A DNA stretch of 64,000 bases from Symsagittifera roscoffensis (lineage: Eukaryota > Xenacoelomorpha > Acoela > Convolutidae). The notes under the pieces were generated by a model. The model was not told the origin of the DNA, made no database searches, and saw only the letters and a list, made by a program, of their open reading frames with translations. The stretch is from assembly GCF_963678635.1 (NCBI RefSeq), contig NC_087071.1:35271680-35335679 (forward strand), given 5' to 3'. A program made the position numbers and the translations under genes. Of this stretch, positions 1 to 11,490 are shown piece after piece; position 1 is the stretch's first letter; the number at the start of each line of letters is the position of its first letter.

Positions 1-426
1 AACGATGGAAAGGCGAACAAAAATAATGCAATTCTTCACACCACACAATCAAACTCTGAGAATGGTATCAATTTCAGCCCTGTATGCAGCCTAGTTCATC
101 GTAATTTAAAAAATTTGCAACAAATTTTAACACTTATTTCAAATAATACTAGCCTTCAATCAAAAAACAAGATTTTAACAAATTTCGTTCCCAAAAACAA
201 CCATAATAATTTTGCACAAAACTAGCCCCTATTGTTCTCTCTCCTTGTGGGTCACTAGTTTAGAGATAAACTAACCCATCAACGATCCTCTTTCTGACCG
301 AACACCCAACCAAATAGACACATCCCAATCACCGCCCGCTGCCTTACTGAGATGATCGGTCCAACGTCAAAGTGCGAAGCCTCCCAGTGTTTTCAGAGAA
401 GCCGTCTTGATTACCTTCATAATTCA
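1..426 (+). repeat. 5' LTR (left end cut off by window) of a Gypsy-type retrotransposon
   Basis: These bases reappear at 2996-3421; read side by side I found no difference over the 426 bases. The pair flanks a pol remnant in the order RT, RNase H, integrase, so they are LTRs. The right end is placed at the shared CA (425-426), after which the two copies diverge. The left end lies outside the window. No clear tRNA primer-binding site is visible just after position 426. Confidence 0.9.
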
Positions 427-2847
427 CTCAAAACTACCTAACAATCAAATATTTCGCAACAGATATGAAATGCCCATTTTTTTGAACTAAATGAAAACGT
501 CGCTTCAACAGTCAGCGGTCACGACGAAAACAAAATTTGGTTTTCATCTATTGACCTAAAGTCATATCGCATACAGTCAGATACAGCTGTCAAAAAAATC
601 AAAATCAAGTAACCAATGCAGTTTTAACATTGTGGGAGGAGATGTTGCAAACTCATACCGTTTTAAAATGGGATTTTACGGATTAGGCGATATGCCGAAT
701 GAAAATCAACGGATTATGGACCGTCTAACGGAAAAACTACCAAATATACACTGTTACTTAAACGACATTTTAATCGCTAAAGAACACTGCCTAGCTAAAG
801 TCACAGTGTCGTCCCTAGCTAAAGGTAGCGCTAAAGAACACTGCAATTTATTTCTTGACCTTCTACAAACTTTGGACGACAAAGGACTAGCCATAAAATA
901 GGGAAAATATATTTTTTGACCCAGGATAAAGACTGGATGAGGTTCAAAATTGACGCGAAGGGGACCGCTCTTTTAGTCCATAAATCAAACATTAAATCAA
1001 AAAAGTCTATTCTTACCAAACGTAACGTAGTAATAGGGGCACTGAAACTCGCCTCAAACGGTGGGCAGATAAATTTTTAACCAATGATTTTACGGTCAAT
1101 CATCTCCAGGGTAAGGAAATAGGATATGTACATTACGTTTCTAAGCATCCATCGGGCGACCTATTACCAGTTTCCTATGACGTCGAAAAAGTCGTTATAG
1201 TCTCCGTAAATCGTATTAGCCTTCTTTTGGGCTTTGAAAATTCGATGCCTAGATATTCTCAATCGCAATAAGGGACATTTTTTCTGAACAAAGAGCATAT
1301 AACGACTGTGAATACTGCAATGCGATTGGTCAATCGACTAATAACATGACACGACAAGAGTTTGAACGTCAGAAACGAATTAAAAAGGCTGCAGAAACTT
1401 TGCAAACTCGATTGATCCATTCCAAATTGCCAGTGTGTCAAAATTTTCAATCGCGAACAGATGACTGCATTCCATCTGACCAAACAATCGACTTTTCAAA
1501 TCATAAAAAACTCGAAAAGAGTTTTCCGACCAAATAGATTCTACGGAACAAGCTAACATTCAATTGTTAATAAATCAATATCTTCTATGCCCAGTACTAG
1601 CTACCCGCCGGGTACAAACGCAGACCAGACACATAGAAATTTTGAAAAAATCCAACTCTATTAAGCATAAACTATTTCCATTCTCGTGTCCCAAACTTTT
1701 TTTCAAATTCATGGCGTTACTTACTAAACAAGACCTTGTATTAAAAAGATTTTGAAAGCTATCGATGAAGATCGGAAACAAGATATGTTGCATTGGGAAA
1801 TTTTTATGAACCTTTTATTAATAATTTACAAATTAATGGAGGATGTCTCTACTTCAATGGGAGACTTTTGATAATCAATAGGCCTAGGGACTACTATGCT
1901 ACATATACTACATGAAGCACACCCTAGCCAATTTGCTAGGGTGTGCACGAAGATCTCGGAAAGCTCGAAGATCTCGGAAAGCTCCCCTCGGTCAAAGAAC
2001 CAAACCAAGAAATGGAGTTAGACTTTTCCGGCCCGCTGACCGATTCTCAAAATTCCCTTCGTCGCAAAAAAAATCTAGCACATCTGCTACATTCGTCATA
2101 AACTTTCTTAGAAAATATAAAAATCTACACGGAAAACCTAGAATAATTAAAACGGACCAAGGGTCGGGATTAATTTCTAAAGAAGTCCGAGAGTTTGGCC
2201 AAGATTGAAATATTAAAGTTATATTCATCCCAGTGGGCGACCATAGAGCTACAGGACTGGTTGAACGATTGATTCGAATAATTGAAGAACGGCTCATGAT
2301 CATGCCAAAAGAAAAGCCAAAACCAAAACCCTCTTTAGAAATAGCCTTACTGAAAATTATAAAATGTTTAAGGACTGTAATTCAACAATCACTGAATTAC
2401 TCTCCTTTTGAAGCACATTTCCGTAGATCACCAAATATTATTTGGCACAATCTGGTGAAATTTCCATCTTCAAAAAAACTTGGATTGGAACAAAACGCTA
2501 TTTTGTATAGATAAAGGAAGAAAACTAATGTGCCGGGACAGACGAAATGACTGCGACGCTCCTGATGATATAGAAGACGGACACTTGGACGACGAATCCT
2601 TCTCATCAGACGACATTGCAAACGCTACCAGATACGTGCCAACAAGCTCGGGCTCTCCAGTGAATGTTCTTTCCCGCTCAGAGAAACGAAAAGCTGTAGG
2701 CGTGGCCAAGACAAGTTAAAACTTCTTGATTTTATGTTTAAATATAATTATCTATTAAATTTAAATTGGCTGTTAGTTTGTTTTTAAAACATTCGTGAAG
2801 TGACAAAATGCTTTTGCTTTTTTTCTGCAGCTATTGAAAAATGAGGT
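427..2847 (+). pseudogene. Gypsy-type pol, internally deleted and frameshifted
   Basis: The internal region of the LTR element is only about 2.4 kb, roughly half of a usual Gypsy interior; gag and protease are not recognisable. Pol pieces appear in the Gypsy order. (1) RT motif A (SIDLKS, Asp codon 553-555, frame 1), followed by a stop at 610-612. (2) RT motifs B and C in another frame (632-901), where the catalytic YxDD box reads YLND at 755-766, so one active-site aspartate is lost. (3) An RNase H C-terminal stretch (RLKRW...DFT...GKE, about 1047-1200), with the RT thumb/connection largely missing. (4) An integrase core at about 1900-2514. A tail ORF (2480-2719) lies in yet another frame. 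The element cannot encode active enzymes as read. Confidence 0.85.
1900..2719 (+). pseudogene. Integrase domain remnant of the Gypsy element
   Basis: Retroviral-type integrase inserts the DNA copy; its core carries a DD35E triad. Visible pieces are an HHCC-like start (LHEAHP, 1908-1925, frame 0), the first Asp in ELDFSGP (2021-2023, frame 2), the second Asp in TDQGSG (2155-2157, frame 1), and the Glu in GLVERL (2263-2265, frame 1). The spacing between the last two is 35 residues, exactly the family value. Breaks: two frame changes before the second Asp, a TGA at 2206-2208 inside the core, and another frame change near 2500. An 18-bp tandem duplication (GAAGATCTCGGAAAGCTC, about 1949-1984) sits between the zinc region and the core. 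Confidence 0.8.
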
Positions 2848-3421
2848 TGTTCTCAGATCTTGCTGAAAATTATTGGAAAATAATGGTTTGACATGCACCC
2901 ATTTTTTATTCACAGTATTGATTGAACAGAGATTCACAAATCATTATTTAACACTATTGCTGAACCACTTGAAACAGGGGATCAACAGCACCCAAAACGA
3001 TGGAAAGGCGAACAAAAATAATGCAATTCTTCACACCACACAATCAAACTCTGAGAATGGTATCAATTTCAGCCCTGTATGCAGCCTAGTTCATCGTAAT
3101 TTAAAAAATTTGCAACAAATTTTAACACTTATTTCAAATAATACTAGCCTTCAATCAAAAAACAAGATTTTAACAAATTTCGTTCCCAAAAACAACCATA
3201 ATAATTTTGCACAAAACTAGCCCCTATTGTTCTCTCTCCTTGTGGGTCACTAGTTTAGAGATAAACTAACCCATCAACGATCCTCTTTCTGACCGAACAC
3301 CCAACCAAATAGACACATCCCAATCACCGCCCGCTGCCTTACTGAGATGATCGGTCCAACGTCAAAGTGCGAAGCCTCCCAGTGTTTTCAGAGAAGCCGT
3401 CTTGATTACCTTCATAATTCA
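2848..3421 (+). repeat. 3' LTR of the Gypsy-type element
   Basis: Bases 2996-3421 match 1-426. The left boundary is inferred, because the matching part of the 5' LTR is outside the window. A purine run (GAAAAATGAGG, 2836-2846) could be the polypurine tract, which would place the LTR start at the following TG near 2848 and give about 574 bp. The right end is the CA at 3420-3421. An ORF spanning 2873-3220 is LTR sequence, not a gene. Confidence 0.8.
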
Positions 3422-5268
3422 CGTCCATCCGTCACCATCAAATGACCACTGAACCTTAATAGATATCCCATCCGGCACAAAATAATCAAAATAAACAAAA
3501 AAAATCAACTTAGCGAATATTGATAAAAAACTATTTCAAGGTAACTAGACAATTCTCAGTAATTTCATTTTTCTTCCTCACAAAAACGACATTTAATATT
3601 ACTTTATTTTGAAAACTGGGCAAGAACTTGATAAAACTGGCAACGTGAACGGAAAAGTTTGTAAAATTTCTTTGGTAATGAAAGAAATTCGTTTTTAAGA
3701 TATCGCGATCTCAATAGTCCGCCTTATAAACTAACAGCGAAGCAAGAGCTCGACATTACCCAGGCTTATAATAATGCACAATATAAATTTGGATGTACCG
3801 TAGCCCATTTGATTAACTCAATTGATTAAGGTCGGGTCGAACAGATTTTTACGGTAAAAAAACATAATTTGGGCCTAAAAAATTGATGTAAATCAAGTTG
3901 GATAGATTTCTCCAATTTAAAAGACATCATCAAAATATCAATAAATTTGGAATTTTTGAGCCATCAGAGCTACAGAGAGCTAGAGACCTTTGAACAGAGT
4001 TTTTTTACCGCAAGCTATTGACTTCAAGTGAAACCCTTCTGAATTTTGGAAATCTAAGGGTTTCCGCGGATATGAGAGTTAATGTTAAGCAGTTTTTATT
4101 TAGAGGTCATTTCTATTATCAAAGTTCCCGGAGCTATTTTTTAGACGAAAAAAAATAAAGTGAGAAAACATTAATTTAGAGTTTACCATTTTTGGTTCAA
4201 AACATTTACATACAAGTTACACTCATATAGTTTTTTTTTATAAGGCCGAAAAATACAGGAAAAGTCAAATGAAAAATACCTTAAATTTGGTTTCAATTTT
4301 TAGTCTAATGTTTGATAGTCGAGAATGTTTGAATATGAATTGTATATAACTTTTATAAAATGAAAAAGTTTGAAAAAAAGTAGATCAAAATTGAATGAAA
4401 TTGATTTATCTCGACTTATAAAGGACTGAAATCTGTAGAAAACTGAAAAGTTCAAAATTGGACTTAAAATGATTCAGAATCTATTGAAATCAAGAACTTT
4501 AACTACATTATATTATCAAACCAAAAACAATTTTGAATCGATTTAACTCAATTTGTTTCAATTCTGTTCCACTTTATCAGTACAAAACCAGTTTTTGAGT
4601 ACGGATATTCAATGATTCATTTACCGTTTGCCCTTTTCTACAACGTGGATCCTTGCAAAGTTAACAGAACTGAACCACTGATAAACCATTACAGCTAATA
4701 GTAAAAATATGAGACATTTTTTTACACTAGTTTGGGCTTTTTTTTGCGGGAATACTCCTTGATATTAGCTCAGTTTGTATATCACAAAAGTATTTTTTGA
4801 GTAACAACTGCCACTGGTAACCGTTTTAATAGTTGAAACTGTCAAGAAACAACCAATTCAACTAACCACTATACAGATGTCCAAATGCGTTGGTCTAGCA
4901 GAGTGGAAACATGGTGCGAATTCAAAAGAAAGCCAAAAAAAGCACATTCAAAACATAGAATGAGCAATTTGGAAAGTGAGCAGGGTTTTTTTTTGTTGTT
5001 ATAATATTAATGCAAAAACATTTATCAGAAGCCACGTTGGTTTCTTGGGTGAAAGTATTTCTATGGGAGCGAGGATGAAGTGGCAACTTGGCTCTAACTC
5101 TCATTCAAGAGGTCAGTGATTTTCCCCTCTTTGATTCGTGCCTCGCGACTTCGTGGTGAAGCAATTTTAAGCTCAGTATTAATAAACAAAAAATTGCATG
5201 TAGAATATAATAGAAAACAAAGGAAAGTCTGACCATCACCGTTTGTAAACTTTGAACTCTTCGAAACG
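3422..5268. other. Non-coding AT-rich stretch with one short coding-like scrap
   Basis: I see no gene. The only protein-like segment is about 3686-3829 on the plus strand, an uninterrupted stretch of about 48 codons reading ...LTAKQELDITQAYNNAQYKFG... and ending at TAA. It follows a possible splice acceptor (TTTTTAAG). No family is recognised and it could be chance. Confidence 0.4.
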
Positions 5269-5270
5269 TA

Positions 5271-6248
5271 CCCGCACTCAGTTAAAATCGAAAAAAAATG
5301 GATTATATTATAATTATAGTCGTACTTTTAACAAAATTATAACTAATTATAAGCGCCAATTTTAGATTTTTAAGCAATTTATAATCCATTATAATGATAA
5401 CATTTTTGGTGACAGTTTAATGAAATATAATCAACTAAAATTGATTATAGTTTTTCCGAAAATCTCTTTTGATCTCTTATAATCTATTATAATCTATTAA
5501 AATCTTTTATAATAGATTTTTTATGCCTTTTTCTATCAAAATTGTTTTTACAAGCAAAATGAAATGCAACGGATTATAAGTAAGCTGTTCTGCATAAAAA
5601 CACAGTACAAATCAGTAAAAACTAAGAAATCAGTAAACGAAGGGTGGAGGCGGATTTTCAAAAAGTTTCCGAAAAATTCATCGAACTTTTTTTTAGGTCG
5701 ATCAAATTAATTTTCCGAGCTCTCCCAAAGCATTTAAAAGACCCTGTTTTTGGCGCGCGCTTCCCCTCAAAATTAGTTTATATTGGCGCCAAAGGCCAAA
5801 GGGTCCGTCACCAAATATGGGCATGTCAAAACAGTACAAAGGGGGAAACCTTTGGGAGGTAGGGGGTCGAATTCCTAAAAAAAGGTGTCCGCCCCCCCCC
5901 CCCAAATCCGTCCTTGCACTAAACAGTAAGAAAATAAACAATAAACAGTAAGAAAAAAACCAACTGAAAAGCACACAAAACAACACTGAATTGAAACGAA
6001 ATGAAGCGATGACGTTTTTGGAATAAAAATGATTATAATCGATTAAAATGGATTATAATTCAATAAAAAATCATAAAATAGTTTTTTCAAAAAAAAAATC
6101 AGTTATAATGTTCTTTTTTTGTTTCAAAAATTAATAAGGTCATAAACCATTTTTATTCGTTTTTAATCTATTTTTTTTTTGAAATTTATGAAGACTGACA
6201 ATAAAAATCCTCCATAATCCATTATTTTCTCTTTTTACTGAGTGCGGG
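5271..6248. mobile_element. TA-flanked MITE of the TTATAATC-rich family
   Basis: The left end CCCGCACTCAGTTAAA (5271-5286) is the inverted match of the right end, whose reverse complement reads CCCGCACTCAGTAAAA (6248-6233). Both ends are flanked by TA (5269-5270 and 6249-6250), as for Tc1/mariner-type target duplication. The interior is dominated by GATTATAAT / TTATAATCGATTA motifs and has no transposase, so this is a non-autonomous element. It is 978 bp including a nested insertion near 5640-5925. Related sequence recurs near 11110-11345, 26040-26215, 29330-29520, 32200-32360, 32695-32775 and 42010-42235. Confidence 0.7.
5640..5925. mobile_element. hAT-like MITE nested inside the TTATAATC element
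   Basis: It begins GGAGGCGGATTTTC and ends with an inverted counterpart, CAAATCCGTCC preceded by a run of C. The interior holds GGCGCCAAAGGC. The same beginning, interior motif and ending occur in the element at 10449-10838. Ends built on GGCGGAT...ATCCGCC are typical of many animal hAT MITEs. No exact 8-bp duplication could be fixed, because the flanks are CAGTAAA-rich and similar on both sides. Confidence 0.5.
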
Positions 6249-6250
6249 TA

Positions 6251-9200
6251 CTGACAAAAAATGCAGCTAAAAATCTTCTCATTTGACTTTGAATTACCAG
6301 TTTATCATATTGGACACGTTTCGTATTCTATTGGTAGAAAAATTGTATTTGCAGTATTTTGTGTACACTGATCATTATTTATTTTTGTTTTTTATTGAAG
6401 TCCAGTCCAAATTATCAATTACCTTTGACAAGTAGTTTTTTGTTATGATTTTTTCGAAAACCCCTGCCATAACTTCTGTAATTATTCAATCAATTCACAG
6501 CAATCAAAATGAAAAAAATGAGTGCTTTTGTTTGATTTGAGTATTTTTGAGAAAAATTGTGGGGGTAATCTTTTGTATCATTTTGTACATTTTTGGCCGT
6601 CTTTGAGATAACTAAAACAACTCGTAGAAATAGTCTCAGTTTCGATAAAAATCATTTATTCATAATGAATTGAAAAACGCAGAGCAATATTTCATTGAAA
6701 CAATCTCCTTCTGATTGAAAGAATGTAGAAAACTCAAAAATTCAAAAAACTTATTTTTTAAAAGTTTTTTTTTTTAAATTTTTTTTTGTTTTTTAAACTA
6801 TTGTGGGTGAAATATTTTTTGATACTTGCCCTGCAAACTTTTAAATTAGAGTTTTTAGCAATGACGACTGTGAATGGCTAATTTCTCTGTAACAAGCTTT
6901 TCTCATCTTTTTCGGTAATTTCATGCCTGACAACCCGTACATTTTTCACATCCATACTATATTGATTGAGCAAGTTTTTTTTTGTGTTATGGCACAAAAA
7001 AACAAGTTGAAATCAAGTTGAAGCAGTTGAATTTTTTCCTTCCTGTCAAGTCGCTCAAAAATGTGTGAGTTCTGACTCTTACAAAAAACGACGGCTGCTT
7101 AAAGTTCAAGGTTACCATAAAATAAGTTTGGTTCTAGATCTTTATAAAGAGCCATTTTGAAGTTGCTCAAGATTTTAAAAAACTTCGTCAAAAGTGTTTT
7201 GCTTAAAAAAATTGCGCGACTGCTAAGTAATCGCAAAAACTCAATATACTGTCTAAAATTTAACAGAACACTAAACTGCTGATTTCCTCGGAGAAAAGTT
7301 TTACCTGTTAGTGGAGTTTACAGCAGATACAAATAACTTTCGTTTTTACAAAATAATTGTTCGGCTTTTGTTATTCTTAGATCCTGTGACAAATAATTTA
7401 TGACTATTCAAAAAATTTCCATTGATTTACGCTTGATTCCGCAGAGTTGCTCAGTAATTCTTTTTGTCTCGGGATTCCAATTGAGCAAAAAAATAAAGAT
7501 TGCCCAACTGCTGTGAGTTTTCTGCTGATACAACAATTTTTGTTGAGTTTAAAGAGTTTTATTAGTTTTTGAGTTTGGCATGGTAAAGCGTTTTGGCAAC
7601 AGCATGTCACAGCATTTGCCTTTGAAGTCGACCTTGCATAAATGTTTCATACCGCACGATCGCTTAGATTAACAAAACTCAGAAACAAAATCACTTCATC
7701 ACAATAGTTTAGGGAAAACGTTTTTTTTTTTCAAGTGACTCTTGCTCTCTGCTGCTCCGAATGGAGATTATTTTTGGTCAAAAAATTTGCTCAAGTTTTG
7801 GAAAAAATTAGTTACAATGAATCAATTCTTTTGAGACTTTTACGTGTTTCACCACTTTGCAAACATCCATGTAAATCGATTCAAGGTAATTTTTGGGCAA
7901 AATGTTGATCTTTTTCTACCGTAAAATTCCATTTAATCTTTCCTAAAATGATTATCTATTTATCTAAAGGGGCTATCGGAAATCGACTTTCTCACAGTAT
8001 TTTGTCTGTACAAAAATCTAATTAAACCGATTTTAATCTAATGCTTGTCAGTGCGGGAACAAGGATTACTAACAATAGTGAGGGTAGAAATGTAAGCGAC
8101 CCGAATGCCAAAACGGGTAAATCACAGTTGTATATATATATTTTCAGCAATTTTCCCGAATTTATTCAATTTTTGCTTTTTTCTAAAGATTTGAATAAAA
8201 TATTTAAACTAACAAAGTATCATGCAGCTACTCCTTTTTCTAGTCAGACTTCTGTATAACCTAGCCGTTAATCAAGCTGAAAAAGAAAAAACTACCAACT
8301 TTGTTTCGACATTGAGTTTATACCTGGTTTTAATTTCAAAATTTTTCATAACGCATGATTCCTTTCATCGAAAAAATCATTGGTATGATATTGTTACCTA
8401 GACCTCTTATGAACACGTTTATTTTCCGTATTTCAGTTCCGTGTTCTTAAAGTAGATTGCAATCTTAAAACGTTCCTTTTTTACGTGGCATCATAATTTT
8501 TTGTAGTTCACTATAAATTCTTTTAAACAACTAATAATTTCATTTTTGGTTATTTTTTTAGTTTGGTTAACCGATAACTGTCAAAATGTGCCATTCAACC
8601 AAAATTATGGTTCGAAAAATCAGACAAACAAAAACTCACTGAGCAAATACCAATAACTAATTATAAGAGGATGGGCATTAAAAAAAACCCAAAAAAGTAC
8701 TTCGTTTTTTATCAATTTTGCAAAATATATATTTTTTAAAAATTGGATTTGCAGTGCAGTAAAATCATTAACACTTTTTTTCCTGATATACGACGAGCAG
8801 TCTTGTTATTATGTTTTTCGTATCTGATTTATCATAACTTTCTGTTTGCATCCAGCTCATCCAGCTAATTTTGACCTTTTGATGGTAAATCTTCATCAAA
8901 ACCTCGGAGGTTACAAAAAAGTGACTAACTAATTAATGTTATTGAAAATTTCATTTTAATATCACTTGTTTCTAACAAAATTAATAGTTTAGGAATAAAA
9001 ATTGGGAAAAAATTCTCTAACTTCATTCTTTTTTCAATCGAGTGCTCTAAATATATATTTGATTGCAACGAATATTATTAGAAAAAAATCAAGGAGCGTT
9101 CTGGGTCGAAGATAAGTTTATTTATTTCTCAAAATCTTAAATAATACGTTATTGAGAGGTGATTGACATTATAAAAGACAACTCAAAAGTGTCCATACTG

Positions 9201-9871
9201 TAAAAAAAATATCTTCAAATTTATTTACGTTTATTTGTATTTAATGATGTGATGAAACGTTTTATTGGATTTGGAAATGTATTATTGACGTTTTGTTATT
9301 TATAGATTTTTCACGATATTGGCATTAAGTTCGACTTTAAACAAAAAACTAGGAAAATATGGATCTGAAAAATTATGTAAGTAGAAATTTTTTTGCCTTT
9401 ACGCGAAATATGAAGTTCAGGAGCAAAGTAAGGAGGTGATTGTGATGTTTTTTTTTAAATATGCGGGGAGCTAAAGTTTTTCAAATCAGGTTTTTATGAA
9501 ACATTGGGAGTTGACTTTCAAAATAAGTGTTTCGAAAGTGAAAAGAAAAGATAAATTTAAGTTTCAGAAATTGAAAGAGTATGTAAATTGATTCGAACCA
9601 ATTTAATCTAGCCAAACTTGTTGATAAAGATTAAAAAAAAACAGATTGTTTTGTAAAAATTAGAAAAACTACCTAATTTTAGTTATTTTTCAAAAAGAAA
9701 GGAAACGCACGAAAAAAATTTATCTCACAGTAGTTTAAAAAAAAACATTGTTTTTTGTATTTTTCAAGCAAAATATACATACTTCATTTTACGTTTTTTG
9801 TTTTATTCTTTCCTTATTTGTCTTATTTTCGTGTTGCATCATTTCAAAAAGTATAAGTTCTTTAGAATAAA
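6251..9871. other. Gene-free AT-rich stretch
   Basis: Poly-A and poly-T rich sequence with short chance ORFs on both strands, none with recognisable domain content, sensible splice context or codon bias. I see no repeat shared with the rest of the window apart from simple A/T runs. Confidence 0.5.
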
Positions 9872-10095
9872 ATGAGAAGGTTGCGAGTGAACAGTAGCAT
9901 AAGGACGGTCAAAGCAGTCGAAACACGGCTGATTTTGATCACGACAGTCGAAACTTATCTGATTTGTGTCCAGGAAAATCGAGCACTTAGTTCTTGGTCG
10001 AGAATGTTGAAAACTTCATGGGTTCAGTTAATAGGAGTGAAACGTATCCCAGATTGTCGAGAGAATGAAATATACCGGATTGCGCCGAGTCGTTA
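9872..10095 (-). repeat. Distant copy of the TCGAC-type minisatellite
   Basis: On the minus strand this reads as repeated blocks like GTTTCGACTGTCGTGATC and ATTCTCGACC. These resemble the GTTTCGACTTTCTCGACC units at 33090-33290 and 38040-38550. The plus-strand ORF across it (from 9872, rich in VETRLI/VETYLI repeats) is a translated repeat, not a gene. Confidence 0.5.
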
Positions 10096-10299
10096 AAAAG
10101 TAACAATGATTCGTCTGAAAAAAGTACACAACCAGCATGATTTAACTCATATATTTTTGAATGCTATCTCGGCTAAGGATTTGTATTGTTTGACAGAGCT
10201 CGAGACATGTTCTGACGTCGCTGCAGCAAATTTTTGAACTTTTTTTCAAAATTATTCTTTTTTATCCTGGGAACCTCTTGACCTCAAATTTTTCTACGT

Positions 10300-11025
10300 T
10301 TAACTTTCTCCCACGTTTACCGAACGTAGTTGGGGTGTGAAAAACTTAAGTAGGGGAGGGGCTAAACTGTGAAGAGGTTGTGGTGCGGGGTTGTTCTGTT
10401 GGGGTGGGTTAAGATTTTTGGGTGGGGGGTAAAAACACGTGTGGGGTGCAGCTGCGGATCTAGGATTTTCTCGAGAAGGGCGGATTTTCAAAAAATTTGA
10501 AAACTTGTCGACCTTTTTTTGTATATTGACCAAATTGCTTTTATGAGCTCTCTCAAATCAGTAGAAAGAGCATAATTTGACGAAGATTTCTGCGACGAAG
10601 GCAAATTTTTGAAAAAAAAGGCCACAAAAAAGGCGTTTTACGCTTTTTTTGAAAAATTTTGACCAAAAAATTGCGTTTTTTTTGGCGCCAAAGGCACCTT
10701 TAGAAATTTTTTAGGGTCAAACAGCCAAAACTGGATATATCGAATTAATACATTGGTGGGACCTTTTAATTCGGCAGGGGTGGAATTACTGAGGGAGGGA
10801 GACGTCAGCCCCCACCCCCTCCTCCTTAAATCCGCCTGTGGTGGAGGGTAAGAACTTTGGTAGAGGGGTTAAACTGAGGCGGGAAAATACTTTTTTGGGG
10901 TTGGGGTTGTTGAAATGGGGGAGGGGGAGGTAATCTGGTGGGGAGGATGAAGTAAATTGAAGAAGAGGGTGAAGTAAACTGGTGGGGAGAGTGGGGAGTA
11001 AACTGGGGGTGGGGTGATTAAACGT
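10300..11025. repeat. G-rich degenerate minisatellite (GGTAAACTGGTGGGG-like units)
   Basis: The plus strand carries irregular units such as GAAGTAAACTGGTGGGGAG, GGTTAAACTG and GGGTAAGAAC with many G4-G6 runs, in a strongly AT-rich surround. A hAT-like MITE (10449-10838) interrupts it. The block is a strong G-quadruplex candidate. The minus-strand proline-rich ORFs here are artefacts of the repeat. Confidence 0.65.
10449..10838. mobile_element. hAT-like MITE
   Basis: The left end is CAGCTGCGGATCTAGG (10449 on) and the right end CCTTAAATCCGCCTG (ending 10838), whose reverse complement is CAGGCGGATTTAAGG. The CAG...CTG termini with GCGGAT are characteristic of hAT MITEs. The interior contains GGCGGATTTTCAAAA and GGCGCCAAAGGC, both shared with 5640-5925. 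The expected 8-bp target duplication is not exact (GTGGGGTG on the left, TGGTGGAG on the right), which may reflect later change in the G-rich host repeat. There is no coding capacity. Confidence 0.6.
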
Positions 11026-11109
11026 ATTTGATTTTTTTCTTGTTGTAGCTGCAAAAAGCATGGCATTATTTTTTTTGCAAATTTCCGAAAAACTAAAACT
11101 GCAATCAAC

Positions 11110-11345
11110 TTTAATGGAATTTAATTTATTTTTATTTCAAAAACAATCGAGTATGACAGATTATGACGACAAAAATAATCGATTTCAGTGCCAAAAAAAG
11201 GATTATAACGATTATGGATTTTAATGGTTTTTTTTCAAAAATAATCAATTTTTTTGACATGTTAATCAATTTCGTGGTTCTAATTTTACATATGTACAGA
11301 ATATTAAATAGTGGATTATTTTTGTATCGGAAATCCAATTTAATC
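11110..11345. repeat. Fragment of the TTATAATC-rich element family
   Basis: Contains AATCGATTTCAGTGCCAAA, GATTATAACGATTATGGA and several AATAATCAAT motifs, like 42010-42235 (which also has TTTCAGTGCCAAA) and 5271-6248. No terminal repeats are visible, so it is a truncated or older copy. Overlapping ORFs on both strands are low-complexity. Confidence 0.45.
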
Positions 11346-11490
11346 AAGTAAAATCGATGAAGCGTGGTATTCAATTAGTCTATCAGATAACACTAAAGTG
11401 ATTTGTACACTCTGCGCAATTTTGGTATACTATACACACTATGTGTATATCTATGAATATCCGATTGACAAAATTCCTTTTTGTATTTTT

